Part shown: positions 27,413 to 35,533 of the stretch, in pieces
Numbering within the stretch: position 1 is the stretch's first letter
Layout: every line of letters starts with the position of its first letter
Origin: Arenibacter troitsensis
GTDB taxonomy: Bacteria > Bacteroidota > Bacteroidia > Flavobacteriales > Flavobacteriaceae
Direction of reading: 5' to 3'
NCBI RefSeq assembly: GCF_900177645.1
Contig: NZ_FXAO01000001.1
Span: 496,001-560,000 of the forward strand
Length of the DNA: 64,000 nt
Made by a program: the position numbers and the translations under genes
The notes under the pieces: generated by a model
The model's input: the letters and a program-made list of their open reading frames with translations, nothing else
The model's database searches: none
Told to the model about the DNA's origin: nothing

Positions 27413-28498
27413 ATGGGGCAGTTCACTGTTGGTTGTAGAAATTGGATAGGATTTTTATCCGTTTTGTGCCTCGGTAGCGTCATGTCCCAAAACCTAGTGG
27501 AAAATCCGAGTTTTGAAGCTTTTTTGGAATGCCCGGATCATTTAGGAAACTTTGGGGAAGATATTAAACATTGGTCCGTACCCACTCAGGGAACCACGGA
27601 TTATTTTAATTCCTGTAGTCTTAGCATGGGGGTGCCCGTTAATTTTATGGGAGAGCAAACGGCAAAATTTGGGGAAGGTTATTTGGGGTTTTATATGTAC
27701 GCCCCGGAAGATTATAGGGAATATATTCAAGGAGAATTAAAGGAACCATTGAAGAAAGGAATTACCTATACACTGTCTTTTTACATTAGTTTGGCCGAGA
27801 ATTCGGATCATGTTGTTCGCGATTTTGATGTGCTATTGTCTACAAAACCTATTGGGATTAAAATAAAAAAGGGACTCACCAAATGGCAGCTTTCCAAAAT
27901 TGAAGGGAATAGTTTTACCTATATTGAAATTGTAGGTGACGAATTCATTAATGATGAAAAAGCATGGACCAAGATTTCAGCTACCTTTCTTGCCCAGGGT
28001 GGAGAGCAGTTTATTACTATTGGAAACTTTAAAAACAATGCTTCTACTAGGCGACAAAAATTGGTAAAGGAAAGAAATGTGAATGGGGCCTATTATTTTC
28101 TGGATATGGTCTATGTTGGGGAAGGAGTGCAGACCTATGCCTTGGACGAGACCCATATTTTTGAGAATGTACATTTTAATTTCGATGAATTTAAATTAGC
28201 GGAAAATGGTGCCCTTGAAATAAAACGTGTCTACAATTATTTACAATCAGATAGTACTTTGAACATTGTCATCAACGGATATACGGACAACTTGGGGACC
28301 CCTGCCTACAATAAGGAGCTTTCTGTTAAACGTGCAAAGGTAGTGGCTAACAAATTGATACAATTGGGCTTAGCCGCGCAAAGAATAACCTACAATGGTT
28401 TTGGAGCAGCGCAACCCCTAGGTAATAATGAGGAAGAAGAGGGTAGGGCACAGAATAGAAGGGTAGAGTTTATAATTTCCAAAACCCTTGAAAAGTAA
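27413..28498 (+). CDS. OmpA-family peptidoglycan-binding outer-membrane protein
   Basis: The 361-residue protein is secreted (hydrophobic residues 12-24, ending SVMSQ). Residues about 26-230 form a beta-sandwich module resembling carbohydrate-binding domains (LVENPSFEAFLECPDHLGNF; conserved aromatic residues). Residues about 245-361 are an OmpA C-terminal domain with the peptidoglycan-binding segment INGYTDNLGTPAYNKELSVKRA and the NRRVEF end. It probably tethers the outer membrane to the cell wall. It is preceded by the terminator of the upstream gene. Confidence 0.88.
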   Translation: MGQFTVGCRNWIGFLSVLCLGSVMSQNLVENPSFEAFLECPDHLGNFGEDIKHWSVPTQGTTDYFNSCSLSMGVPVNFMGEQTAKFGEGYLGFYMYAPEDYREYIQGELKEPLKKGITYTLSFYISLAENSDHVVRDFDVLLSTKPIGIKIKKGLTKWQLSKIEGNSFTYIEIVGDEFINDEKAWTKISATFLAQGGEQFITIGNFKNNASTRRQKLVKERNVNGAYYFLDMVYVGEGVQTYALDETHIFENVHFNFDEFKLAENGALEIKRVYNYLQSDSTLNIVINGYTDNLGTPAYNKELSVKRAKVVANKLIQLGLAAQRITYNGFGAAQPLGNNEEEEGRAQNRRVEFIISKTLEK

Positions 28499-28560
28499 GC
28501 TTTTAAAGGGGTAAGTGAGTTTTTTTTTGGATACTTGTTAAAATTGTTGGCTATAAATGA

Positions 28561-28590
28561 TTGTGGTTCAAACTTTTGGAACTATATTTG
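28561..28590 (+). promoter_or_regulatory. Promoter of the cold-shock gene
   Basis: TTG at 28561-28563 and TATATTTG at 28583-28590 are 19 bases apart, a very good match to the Bacteroidota promoter. The ATG of the gene follows 33 bases later. Confidence 0.75.
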
Positions 28591-28623
28591 GTCCACAATA
28601 AGTAATTAATTTAAATTTTAGTA

Positions 28624-28815
28624 ATGAGTAGAGGAACAGTAAAATTTTTCAACGATGCCAAAGGATTTGGGTTCATCACAGAAGAAGGTTCTAACAAAGA
28701 ACATTTTGTACACATCTCTGGTTTAATCGACGAAATTCGCGAAGGCGATGAAGTTGAATTTGAACTAAAAGAAGGAAAAAAAGGATTAAACGCAGTAAAC
28801 GTTAAAGTTATTTAA
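28624..28815 (+). CDS. Cold-shock domain protein (CspA family)
   Basis: The 63-residue protein is a single cold-shock domain that binds single-stranded RNA and DNA. RNP1 is KGFGFITEE and RNP2 is HFVHIS, preceded by the GTVKFFNDA strand. It is a stand-alone gene with its own promoter and terminator and a short leader. Codon use is of highly expressed type. Confidence 0.96.
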   Translation: MSRGTVKFFNDAKGFGFITEEGSNKEHFVHISGLIDEIREGDEVEFELKEGKKGLNAVNVKVI

Positions 28816-28845
28816 TATATACTTATTTTAATTTCCTAAGATCTA

Positions 28846-28874
28846 AAGCCTATCGTTTGATAGGCTTTTTTTTT
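28846..28874 (+). terminator. Terminator of the cold-shock gene
   Basis: AAGCCTATC (28846-28854) pairs with GATAGGCTT (28859-28867) around the loop gttt, followed by a T run to 28874. Confidence 0.93.
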
Positions 28875-28955
28875 GTTCGCGAGGCCCGTATTTCAAGAGC
28901 CGCAGCTGCATTGAAATACGATAGTCGAACGAACCCCAACAAAAGGCGGGGTTTT
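28875..28955. other. Structured intergenic element
   Basis: Immediately after the terminator a nested inverted repeat spans 28875-28930: outer arms GTTCG/CGAAC, inner arms CGTATTTCA/TGAAATACG (28887-28895, 28912-28920), with a GCAGCTGC palindrome in the loop. A second stem, AACCCC/GGGGTT (28932-28953), is followed by four T. The rest of the gap to 29211 holds no gene. Confidence 0.5.
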
Positions 28956-29211
28956 CAGGATAATACCCAGATCTTCGGGCATGTCCCTTGTAGGAGTCCA
29001 GTATTTGGTTTAGGTTTTAATGCTATTTACTAAATGACGAAGGTGGAAATTATTGCTCCTTAACGTGTTGTGGCTTTATATTTTTAGACTTTAGCTGGAC
29101 TAAGTTTATATTCTTTATATTGGTTTATGGAAATATGTATTGGTATTAGGGAAAGTTATCCCGATATCAATATTGTTGGTTTTCTTCCTTAACTTAAATG
29201 CTACCGTTTTT

Positions 29212-29928
29212 ATGTTTGAATATTTGGAAAGAATACAATTACTGATCAATAAAATGTCCACGGATCAGCAGGCTCAATTGGTCAGTGCCGCTAAAATTGT
29301 AGCGGACATAATTAAGAATGATGGCATAATTCATACCATAGGTACGGGCCACTCCCAAATGATAGGGATGGAAATGTTTGGCAGGGCGTCCAATTTGGCC
29401 AACGTAAATGCCATAATGGACGATATGGTGCTTATGGCCAGCGGGGCAAGAAGATCGGCTGAAATGGAACAAATTAGCGGACTTGCCGAAATACTTTGGA
29501 ATAAGTATCAATTTAATAACGGGGATGTGTTGATTGTTGTTTCAAATTCGGGAAGAAATGCCTTGCCGCTGGAGATGGCTATGAAGGCCAAGCAAGAAGG
29601 GTTAACTACCATAGCGATCACCTCCTTGGAACAGTCTAAAAGGTATCCTTCCAGACATCAGAGCGGAAAGAAATTGTATCAGATTGCAGATTTGGTCATT
29701 GATAATTGTGTTCCCTCGGGGGATGGGGTTATCTCCATTAATGAACTGCTCATTGGTCCTGCTTCCTCGGTATTGGGCATGCTCATTGTCAACATAATCT
29801 CGACCGAAGCCATCAAAATTAATTTGGACAGAGGTGTGGATGTCTCTGTTTTTCAAAGTCAGAACATAGATGAGGCGGATAATGAAGCACTCTATCAAAA
29901 ATATGAATCTCGTGTAAAACACCTTTAG
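29212..29928 (+). CDS. SIS-domain sugar isomerase-fold protein
   Basis: The 238-residue protein has a single SIS domain that binds phosphorylated amino-sugars or sugar phosphates: GTGHSQMIGMEMFGRA at about 44-60 and VVSNSGRNALPLEMA at about 113-128. It resembles the UPF0309 group. The start is ATG 29212; an upstream ATG at 29140 adds a hydrophobic stretch that would be odd for a cytoplasmic SIS protein. It converges on the Nramp-like gene with only 16 bases between. The substrate is unknown. Confidence 0.85.
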   Translation: MFEYLERIQLLINKMSTDQQAQLVSAAKIVADIIKNDGIIHTIGTGHSQMIGMEMFGRASNLANVNAIMDDMVLMASGARRSAEMEQISGLAEILWNKYQFNNGDVLIVVSNSGRNALPLEMAMKAKQEGLTTIAITSLEQSKRYPSRHQSGKKLYQIADLVIDNCVPSGDGVISINELLIGPASSVLGMLIVNIISTEAIKINLDRGVDVSVFQSQNIDEADNEALYQKYESRVKHL

Positions 29929-29944
29929 CATCCAATCGGGATTT

Positions 29945-31222
29945 CTAAAAGAAGTCCAAAAGAGCTACAATTCCATTGTAGGAGATTATAATAGAAAAAA
30001 GAAAAGCAGCATATAATCCTATATTTAGGAAGATATTGGCTTTGTATTGGCCCATCAGCTTTTTGTTATTGATCAGTAAAATAATTCCCAGTATTACCAA
30101 AGGCAGAACAAATACATTAAATACTTGGGATAAAATCTGCATTTCTATAGGATTGGCTCCAAAAACAGGGACAATTAGGGCAAAAAGACATGCAACGGCC
30201 GTAATTATCTTAAATTGTTTGGAAGTGGTGTCCAATTCCCCGGATTGGTAATCGGCCAATAGGATGGGGGCAATCAATAGACAGGGAAATATAGAGGATA
30301 GTCCTGCACTTAAGGTTCCGAAGAAGAATAGGGTCAATGCGAATTTTCCCGCGACCGGTTCCAGGGTATTTACCATATCCAATACTTTAGTGACCGGTTC
30401 ACCTTGATGAAACAGGGCACCACTGGCTACGGCCATAACCGATGCACTAATAACAAAGACCAGACAGGCGGCTATTATAGAATCCTTTTTTTGTTGCTTA
30501 AGGTTGTTGATATTCCATCCTTTGCCCTTAACAAATAATGGTCGGGATAAAAAAGTAGCAGCGGCCATGGTGGTACCCACAAAGGCGGCCACCATCATTT
30601 TACCACCTTCCACCTTGGGAATGGACGGTTTTAAGCCTTTAGCCACCTCAATAGGCAAGGGGTAGACCATAAAAAGTGATATAAAAAAGGAAAGTCCCAT
30701 AATGGTAACGAAAATCACCAATATCTTTTCAAAGAACGCATATTTTCCTACCATGAGAAATCCATACATAACTATAATGACCACAATAGCAATTATTAAA
30801 ACTGCCTCATATTGATAGCCTTGTAAATTGGGAAAATAGATAAGGAAAATCTCGAAGATAATATTGGCGGAAATCCCTAAGATACCCATAAGTGAATTCC
30901 ATTGACCAAAGGAAATGCCAACGATTATCATAATGGCAATAAGCTTGCCCCATTTCAGATGGTTTTTAAAGGCAAATAGGGCAGTTTCCCCAGTGACCAG
31001 GGCGTAATTGCCATAGGAAAACATTAAGATTCCGGAGAATATACAACTCAGCAACAAAACCCATAACAATTGCATGCCGTATGTGCTTCCCGCAACGATC
31101 ATGGAGGTTACACTTCCCGTACCAATGGTATAGCCAATGGCAAAAATACCTGGGCCGAAGGCCAGTATAAGTGCCAATATCTTTTTTAGAAATGAATTCT
31201 TTTTGATCGGATTTTCCATCAA
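29945..31222 (-). CDS. Nramp-family-like transporter lacking the usual metal ligands
   Basis: The 425-residue integral membrane protein has about 11 transmembrane helices and aligns with Nramp carriers (FGPGIFAI in helix 1, LLWVLLLSCI, GETALFAF). In true divalent-metal Nramps helix 1 carries DPGN and helix 6 carries MPHNLYLHS. Here those positions read IGTG (within YTIGTGSVTS) and MAAATFLSR, so the metal-binding Asp, Asn and Met are missing. The gene starts one base after the stop of the KDPG aldolase gene, which suggests translational coupling and a substrate linked to sugar-acid metabolism. What it carries is an open question. Confidence 0.75.
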   Translation of the reverse strand: MMENPIKKNSFLKKILALILAFGPGIFAIGYTIGTGSVTSMIVAGSTYGMQLLWVLLLSCIFSGILMFSYGNYALVTGETALFAFKNHLKWGKLIAIMIIVGISFGQWNSLMGILGISANIIFEIFLIYFPNLQGYQYEAVLIIAIVVIIVMYGFLMVGKYAFFEKILVIFVTIMGLSFFISLFMVYPLPIEVAKGLKPSIPKVEGGKMMVAAFVGTTMAAATFLSRPLFVKGKGWNINNLKQQKKDSIIAACLVFVISASVMAVASGALFHQGEPVTKVLDMVNTLEPVAGKFALTLFFFGTLSAGLSSIFPCLLIAPILLADYQSGELDTTSKQFKIITAVACLFALIVPVFGANPIEMQILSQVFNVFVLPLVILGIILLINNKKLMGQYKANIFLNIGLYAAFLFSIIISYNGIVALLDFF

Positions 31223-31223
31223 T

Positions 31224-31892
31224 TTAGTTTCTTAGCTTTATAATAGACCCCAAAGTTTCGCGAACAGTGTTTTCAAGTCCAACGAAATCCTCATTTTTCA
31301 ATATTTCTTTACTGATAAGTTGGGAACCCAGTCCTACGCAAGTTACACCGGCATCAAACCATGCCTTTAGGTTGGAAACTTCAGTAGTGACCCCTCCGGT
31401 GGGCATAATGCTTGTCCATGGTTGTGGGCCTTTAATGGCCTTTACAAATGAAGGGCCATAAGTAGAACCTGGAAACAATTTTACGATTTCGCAACCCAAT
31501 TCCTCGGCATTGTTAATTTCGGTGAGGGAACCACAGCCTGGAGACCAAAGAACTTTTCTCCTATTACAAGCGATGGCAATATCTTCCCTGAGCGACGGTG
31601 TTACTATAAAGTTGGCTCCCATCTGCATATATAGAGATGCTGCGGCTGCGTCTGTAATGGAGCCTACCCCGAGGACCATACCAGGAAGTTCCTTGATGGC
31701 GAATTTGTTAAGTGCAGAAAATACTTCGAAGGCGAAGTCGCCCCTAGCCGTAAATTCCATCAATCTTGCACCGCCGTCGTAGCATGCCTGTAAAACCTGC
31801 TTTCCCAATGCTATGTCTGAATGGTAGAATAAAGGTACCATCCCGGTCTCCTTCATTATAGTAGCTACTTCTATTCGTGTATATTGTGCCAT
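31224..31892 (-). CDS. eda: 2-dehydro-3-deoxy-phosphogluconate (KDPG) aldolase
   Basis: The enzyme splits KDPG into pyruvate and glyceraldehyde 3-phosphate, the last step of alginate and uronate breakdown. The 222-residue length fits. The catalytic base is Glu46 in LMEFTARG and the Schiff-base Lys138 is in EIVKLFPGS, followed by the phosphate site PTGGV near residue 167. It may also cleave 4-hydroxy-2-oxoglutarate, like its relatives. It leads a two-gene unit with the Nramp-like gene and lies next to the alginate locus, where it logically belongs. No GntR operator is seen in front of it. Confidence 0.92.
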   Translation of the reverse strand: MAQYTRIEVATIMKETGMVPLFYHSDIALGKQVLQACYDGGARLMEFTARGDFAFEVFSALNKFAIKELPGMVLGVGSITDAAAASLYMQMGANFIVTPSLREDIAIACNRRKVLWSPGCGSLTEINNAEELGCEIVKLFPGSTYGPSFVKAIKGPQPWTSIMPTGGVTTEVSNLKAWFDAGVTCVGLGSQLISKEILKNEDFVGLENTVRETLGSIIKLRN

Positions 31893-32012
31893 ATAGTTTT
31901 ATCAGTTTTGGTAATCTTCCAAGTATTGTATTGGACTGTTGGCTTTGATCAAAAGTTTATAGGTATTTACACTGCCGTTGCCAATGACAATGTCAGAGTA
32001 AGTAATTGGTAA

Positions 32013-32061
32013 ATACAAATAAATCCGGGAAGAGCCTATTGGCCTATGAATTCCCGGATTT
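32013..32061 (-). terminator. Terminator of the MFS-SDR operon
   Basis: AAATCCGGGAA (32021-32031) pairs perfectly with TTCCCGGATTT (32051-32061). On the minus strand the stem is followed by ATTTGTATTT. It lies 33 bases after the SDR stop. Confidence 0.8.
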
Positions 32062-32093
32062 AATTACTTTTTTACTTATTGTTTTCTATTTTC

Positions 32094-32858
32094 TTAAATT
32101 CCTAAACCTTGTCCACCACCTATTTGGATAGTTTCGGCAGTAAGGAAAGCGGCATCCTTACCAGCTAAAAACGAAATTACAGAGGCTACTTCTTCAGGTT
32201 GTCCCAATCTTCCTAACAAGATATTGTTTTTCCAGGAAGCGAATACTTCTGGTTTGGTAGATTTAATTTCAGTATGGAAAGGGGTATCAATGGTACCCGG
32301 AGATACTGCATTTACCCTAATCCCATATTCGGCAAGATCTTTGGCCAAAGCTCTGGTTATGGCATGGACACCCGCTTTGGATGTTCCGTAAATTCCTGCC
32401 CCAGGTCCTCCAGCATTCCAACCTGCAATGGAGGTATAGTTAATGATGGTAGGAAGATCTCCTTTTTTTAGATACGGTATGGCAGCCCTTGATGCGAAAA
32501 ACACTGAATCCAGGTTTAATGCCATTACAAATCTGTAAAACTCAGTGGTCATTTCTTCAAACCTGGATCTTCCCCCAAGGCCACCGGCATTGTTGACAAG
32601 GACATCAATCTTTCCGTATTTCTTGCCAATTTTATTAATGTTTGCCGTTACCTCGTCTTCTTTGGTAACATCAAATCCGTAATATTCAGCCGTAATACCT
32701 TCCGCAGTAAGCTCTTTTATTCTTTTAGCTCCCCCTTCATCATCTATTCCGTTTAATACTACTGTATATCCGTCTTTACCCAGTCTTTTTGCTACCTCAA
32801 ACCCGATGCCTCCTGTAGCTCCTGTTATTACTGCAATTTTTCCATTTGAATTACTCAT
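32094..32858 (-). CDS. SDR oxidoreductase, probable DEH reductase
   Basis: The 254-residue protein is a classical SDR: TGATGGIG near the N-terminus, NNAGG near residue 91, catalytic Ser in INYTSIAG, YGTSKAGVHAI, and PGTIDTPF. SDRs in alginate loci reduce 4-deoxy-L-erythro-5-hexoseulose uronate (DEH) to 2-keto-3-deoxygluconate with NADH or NADPH. The context makes this the likely role: it follows the hexuronate-type MFS gene by 30 bases and lies beside the aldolase. A second SDR (40533) in the locus could be the isozyme with the other cofactor preference. Confidence 0.85.
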   Translation of the reverse strand: MSNSNGKIAVITGATGGIGFEVAKRLGKDGYTVVLNGIDDEGGAKRIKELTAEGITAEYYGFDVTKEDEVTANINKIGKKYGKIDVLVNNAGGLGGRSRFEEMTTEFYRFVMALNLDSVFFASRAAIPYLKKGDLPTIINYTSIAGWNAGGPGAGIYGTSKAGVHAITRALAKDLAEYGIRVNAVSPGTIDTPFHTEIKSTKPEVFASWKNNILLGRLGQPEEVASVISFLAGKDAAFLTAETIQIGGGQGLGI

Positions 32859-32888
32859 ATTCCAATTTTTATATTATTAAATTTTAAA

Positions 32889-34172
32889 TTATTCTACTGA
32901 TTTTATATTCTTTGCGAAATAATAGATAGATCCTACGCCAAGAGGAACAAAAATGGCTATGGCCACAAAAATGGGTGTATAGGAAACCTTTGCAATTACC
33001 GGAACCAAAAAGTTCATGATAATTACGGAAAATACGCCTACCATACCACCTAGACCAGCCAATGAACCTACAGATTTACCACTAAAGAAGTCGCTTGGTA
33101 GGGTTTGGATGTTTCCAATGGCAAACTGAAATCCGAATAGTACAATAAATACTATTGCCACAAATTTTTCTGGAGTATCAGCAAGCAATATAGTGGCAAT
33201 AAGTCCTAAGACCATAATGACTCCACCAATAAAAATGGTAGTTTTCCTACCCTTATTTATTGAATTTGTTTTCGCAATAATAACTCCAGAAACGTATCCA
33301 CCTGCAATACTTCCTATAGCTGCACCTACGTAAGGAACCCAGGCAAACATTCCCACTTCTTTTACATTAAAGCCATACACGTCAAATAAATAAATGGGCA
33401 TCCAGCCTACAAATAGCCACCAGATTGGTTCCAGAAAAAACCTACTTGCCACGATGGCCCAAGATTCCTTATAAGAAAGTATTTCTTTAAGGCTAAGTCC
33501 CTTTTGGTCTTCAGTGGCATTTTGATCGGCTATACTCTGTCCTTCGGAAATAAATTTTTGTTCTTCTTCTGTTATCCAAGGATGCTTTTTTGGTCCCGCT
33601 TTATTGATTAACAGCCAAGGAATAATCCATATTAGTCCTATGGCCCCTACTATTATAAACGTAACTTCCCAACCATAGGCCACAAAAAGAAGGGCTATTA
33701 GTGGTGGTGCTATAACGGAGCCAATGGAGGCACCGGCATTAAACAACCCTTGGGCTATGGCCCGTTCTTTTATTGGAAACCATTCTGCATTACTTTTAAC
33801 GGCACCTGGCCAGTTACCTGCTTCTGATAATCCTAAGGTAGTTCTGAAAAATGCCAAAGAGAAAAAGCCCCTTACGGTGGAGTGCAATAAGGTGGATAAA
33901 CTCCAAATACCAATGCTTATTACGTATCCAATCCTTGTGCCGACTTTATCGAAGAGTTTGCCCGAGAATAATTGACCTAGGGCATAAGCTACCATAAATA
34001 TGTTTAGGATGTAACTATAGTGATCTTTGGTTAGGCCCAAAGAATGCGATATGGAGCCTTCAACATTCTCATTGCCCCACATAATGGACAAAGCACTTCT
34101 GTCTATATAATTAATAACAGTTGCTAAAAAGATAAGACCGATAATGAACCAACGTAATCCTTTAATTTTCAT
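32889..34172 (-). CDS. MFS hexuronate-type transporter (ExuT/ACS family)
   Basis: The 427-residue carrier has 12 transmembrane helices. The start GLRWFIIGLIFLATVINYIDR is the signature of the anion:cation symporter family (ExuT, GudP), whose members import hexuronates. GKLFDKVGTRIGY in loop 2-3 is the MFS motif A. In alginate loci of Flavobacteriia it is thought to bring unsaturated monomers or DEH across the inner membrane. It is the first gene of an operon with the SDR at 32094. Its leader shares an 18-nt element with susC. Confidence 0.9.
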   Translation of the reverse strand: MKIKGLRWFIIGLIFLATVINYIDRSALSIMWGNENVEGSISHSLGLTKDHYSYILNIFMVAYALGQLFSGKLFDKVGTRIGYVISIGIWSLSTLLHSTVRGFFSLAFFRTTLGLSEAGNWPGAVKSNAEWFPIKERAIAQGLFNAGASIGSVIAPPLIALLFVAYGWEVTFIIVGAIGLIWIIPWLLINKAGPKKHPWITEEEQKFISEGQSIADQNATEDQKGLSLKEILSYKESWAIVASRFFLEPIWWLFVGWMPIYLFDVYGFNVKEVGMFAWVPYVGAAIGSIAGGYVSGVIIAKTNSINKGRKTTIFIGGVIMVLGLIATILLADTPEKFVAIVFIVLFGFQFAIGNIQTLPSDFFSGKSVGSLAGLGGMVGVFSVIIMNFLVPVIAKVSYTPIFVAIAIFVPLGVGSIYYFAKNIKSVE

Positions 34173-34409
34173 AGTATTTTGCTTTGGTTTGTATTGTTGT
34201 TGCTAAGTCATTTATAGGCTATAGAAAGTAAGCGGACGAAATATCCGTGCTATTATAATACTGGAATTATAGCTGAAAATTTTGGGAGTATTTAAATTGT
34301 AATTTTAAATATCACTCTATTCCATGGTATTGATCCTAGTATTATTTCCCTTCAGATTATTTTTTATAAAGCGATAAAAGTGTGCGATTTTATCCCTTGG
34401 TAATTTTTC
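34173..34409 (-). promoter_or_regulatory. Leader region of the MFS-SDR operon, with an 18-nt element shared with susC
   Basis: Plus-strand 34339-34356 (gtattatttcccttcaga) differs at one base from 40242-40259 in the susC leader. A stem GATAAAA/TTTTATC (34373-34394) near the end of the regulator gene may be a weak terminator. No TTGGT-type palindrome is present, so this operon may be read through from the regulator gene or controlled by another means. Confidence 0.4.
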
Positions 34410-35117
34410 TTAATCTTTAATGTTATAACAATATTGATATAGCATTTTAAAATGTACTTTCATTTTTTCCTTTGCCAATTGGGGGTCCTGTTTCTTTATC
34501 GCTTCATAAATATCCCTGTGCTCCTGAATTCCTATAAATGCTATATTCTTGTCGCAAACGTGATATTTGGTAAAGTTGGTAATGATCTCCGGTGTAATAG
34601 TCAGCATGAATGTATTTATGGTACTATTCCCACTTGCTTTTGCTATGGCCAAATGGAACAAAAGATCTTCCTGCACCGCATCTTCCCCGCTCATTACTTT
34701 TGTGGCATAAGCCTCCAATGCCTCCTCTATTTCTTTTAATTCTTCCTTGGATCTTCTCAAAGCTGCCAATCTAACGGTTTTTAGCTCCAATAGTATCCTT
34801 GTCTCTACCAAGGATTTGAAATCTGGCTTTTCTAACCTTAAAATATCGCTGATCATACCATTCAATGCCACAGAACCAATATCGGCTACGAACGTACCGC
34901 TCTGCGGCTTTGACTTTAACAGGCCATAGAACTCCAAGGTCTGAATGGCTTCCCTTACACTACTTCTGCTCACTCCAAAATTTTCGGAGAGCTTTCTTTC
35001 CGAAGGTAATTTGTCCCCTGGTTCCAGGTTCTTGTAATTTATATAATCCCTGATCTTGGATATAATTTCTTTCTGAATTGCGTCGTTTTCGTTTTTCGGG
35101 AGAATTTCTATTTTCAT
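34410..35117 (-). CDS. ausR: GntR-family (FadR/FCD subfamily) repressor of alginate catabolism
   Basis: The 235-residue protein has an N-terminal winged HTH (GDKLPSERKLSENFGVSRSS, residues about 33-52) and a C-terminal FCD ligand domain with likely metal ligands in EDLLFHLA, EHRD and KVHFKML. Zobellia galactanivorans AusR is a known GntR repressor of alginate use, and UxuR/ExuR of this subfamily bind TTGGTnnACCAA-type sites after sensing uronates. I infer the same role here, with an alginate-derived sugar acid as inducer. The start is ATG 35117: a longer frame from 35183 would translate the operator at 35140-35164 itself (reading EKPIWLTNL), so it cannot be the natural N-terminus. The gene probably represses itself. 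Confidence 0.88.
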   Translation of the reverse strand: MKIEILPKNENDAIQKEIISKIRDYINYKNLEPGDKLPSERKLSENFGVSRSSVREAIQTLEFYGLLKSKPQSGTFVADIGSVALNGMISDILRLEKPDFKSLVETRILLELKTVRLAALRRSKEELKEIEEALEAYATKVMSGEDAVQEDLLFHLAIAKASGNSTINTFMLTITPEIITNFTKYHVCDKNIAFIGIQEHRDIYEAIKKQDPQLAKEKMKVHFKMLYQYCYNIKD

Positions 35118-35139
35118 GCTAATCTTGTTATTTCTTAAA

Positions 35140-35169
35140 TTGGTTAACCAGATTGGTTTTTCAAATTTA
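35140..35169 (-). promoter_or_regulatory. Operator/promoter site A, in front of the GntR gene
   Basis: TTGGTTAACCAG (35140-35151) is followed 13 bp later by a degenerate second copy TTGGTTTTTCAA (35153-35164). On the minus strand the second copy runs into TAAATTTG (35162-35169), a TAnnTTTG box, so a bound repressor would cover the transcription start. The regulator ATG is 22 bases downstream. No -33 box is well spaced. Confidence 0.7.
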
Positions 35170-35244
35170 GGCATAAAACGCAATTGAGAAAAATATAACT
35201 CACTTATAATTCCTGCCTTCTTGCATTAAAGTTACTTTTTTAAA

Positions 35245-35275
35245 AAAAATTACTGGCCTGACATCAAGCCAGTAA
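35245..35275 (-). terminator. Terminator downstream of the susCD transcript
   Basis: TTACTGGC (35250-35257) pairs with GCCAGTAA (35268-35275). On the minus strand a run of T follows (plus-strand aaaaaaaa at 35242-35249). It lies about 260 bases after the susD stop, beyond the gene remnant described at 35295. Confidence 0.8.
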
Positions 35276-35294
35276 ATTTCAAAAACAAAACTAA

Positions 35295-35405
35295 CTAAAC
35301 TACTAGTCCTTTAGGGTGTGGTCCCCAGTATGGATATGGATTTATACCTTGAACTTTTGAAGGTTCTTTTTCCAATTCATAAAACCACGACCCGACAAAT
35401 ACTTT
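35295..35405 (-). pseudogene. C-terminal remnant of a lost gene downstream of susD
   Basis: An open stretch of 36 codons ending in TAG reads like the end of a real protein: GSWFYELEKEPSKVQG followed by INPYPYWGPHPKGLVV. It has no start codon and is closed upstream by a stop. Just before it another frame carries PEQQIIFRPRTKKY, so a frameshifted gene tail is likely. It lies between susD and the terminator that would have served it. I cannot name the lost protein. Confidence 0.4.
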
Positions 35406-35533
35406 TTAGTCCTTGGTCTAAAGATAATTTGTTGCTCTGGAAGTAATTGCTACAAGCACTGCCTAACTACAAATTTTCAGATTTAGACCTTTGGTATATA
35501 GGGCATGTTTTACCCTTGTACCGGAACTTTTAA

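Noticed and set aside
35118-35183. N-terminal extension of the GntR protein
   Set aside because: It only translates the operator and promoter; the family start is at 35117.
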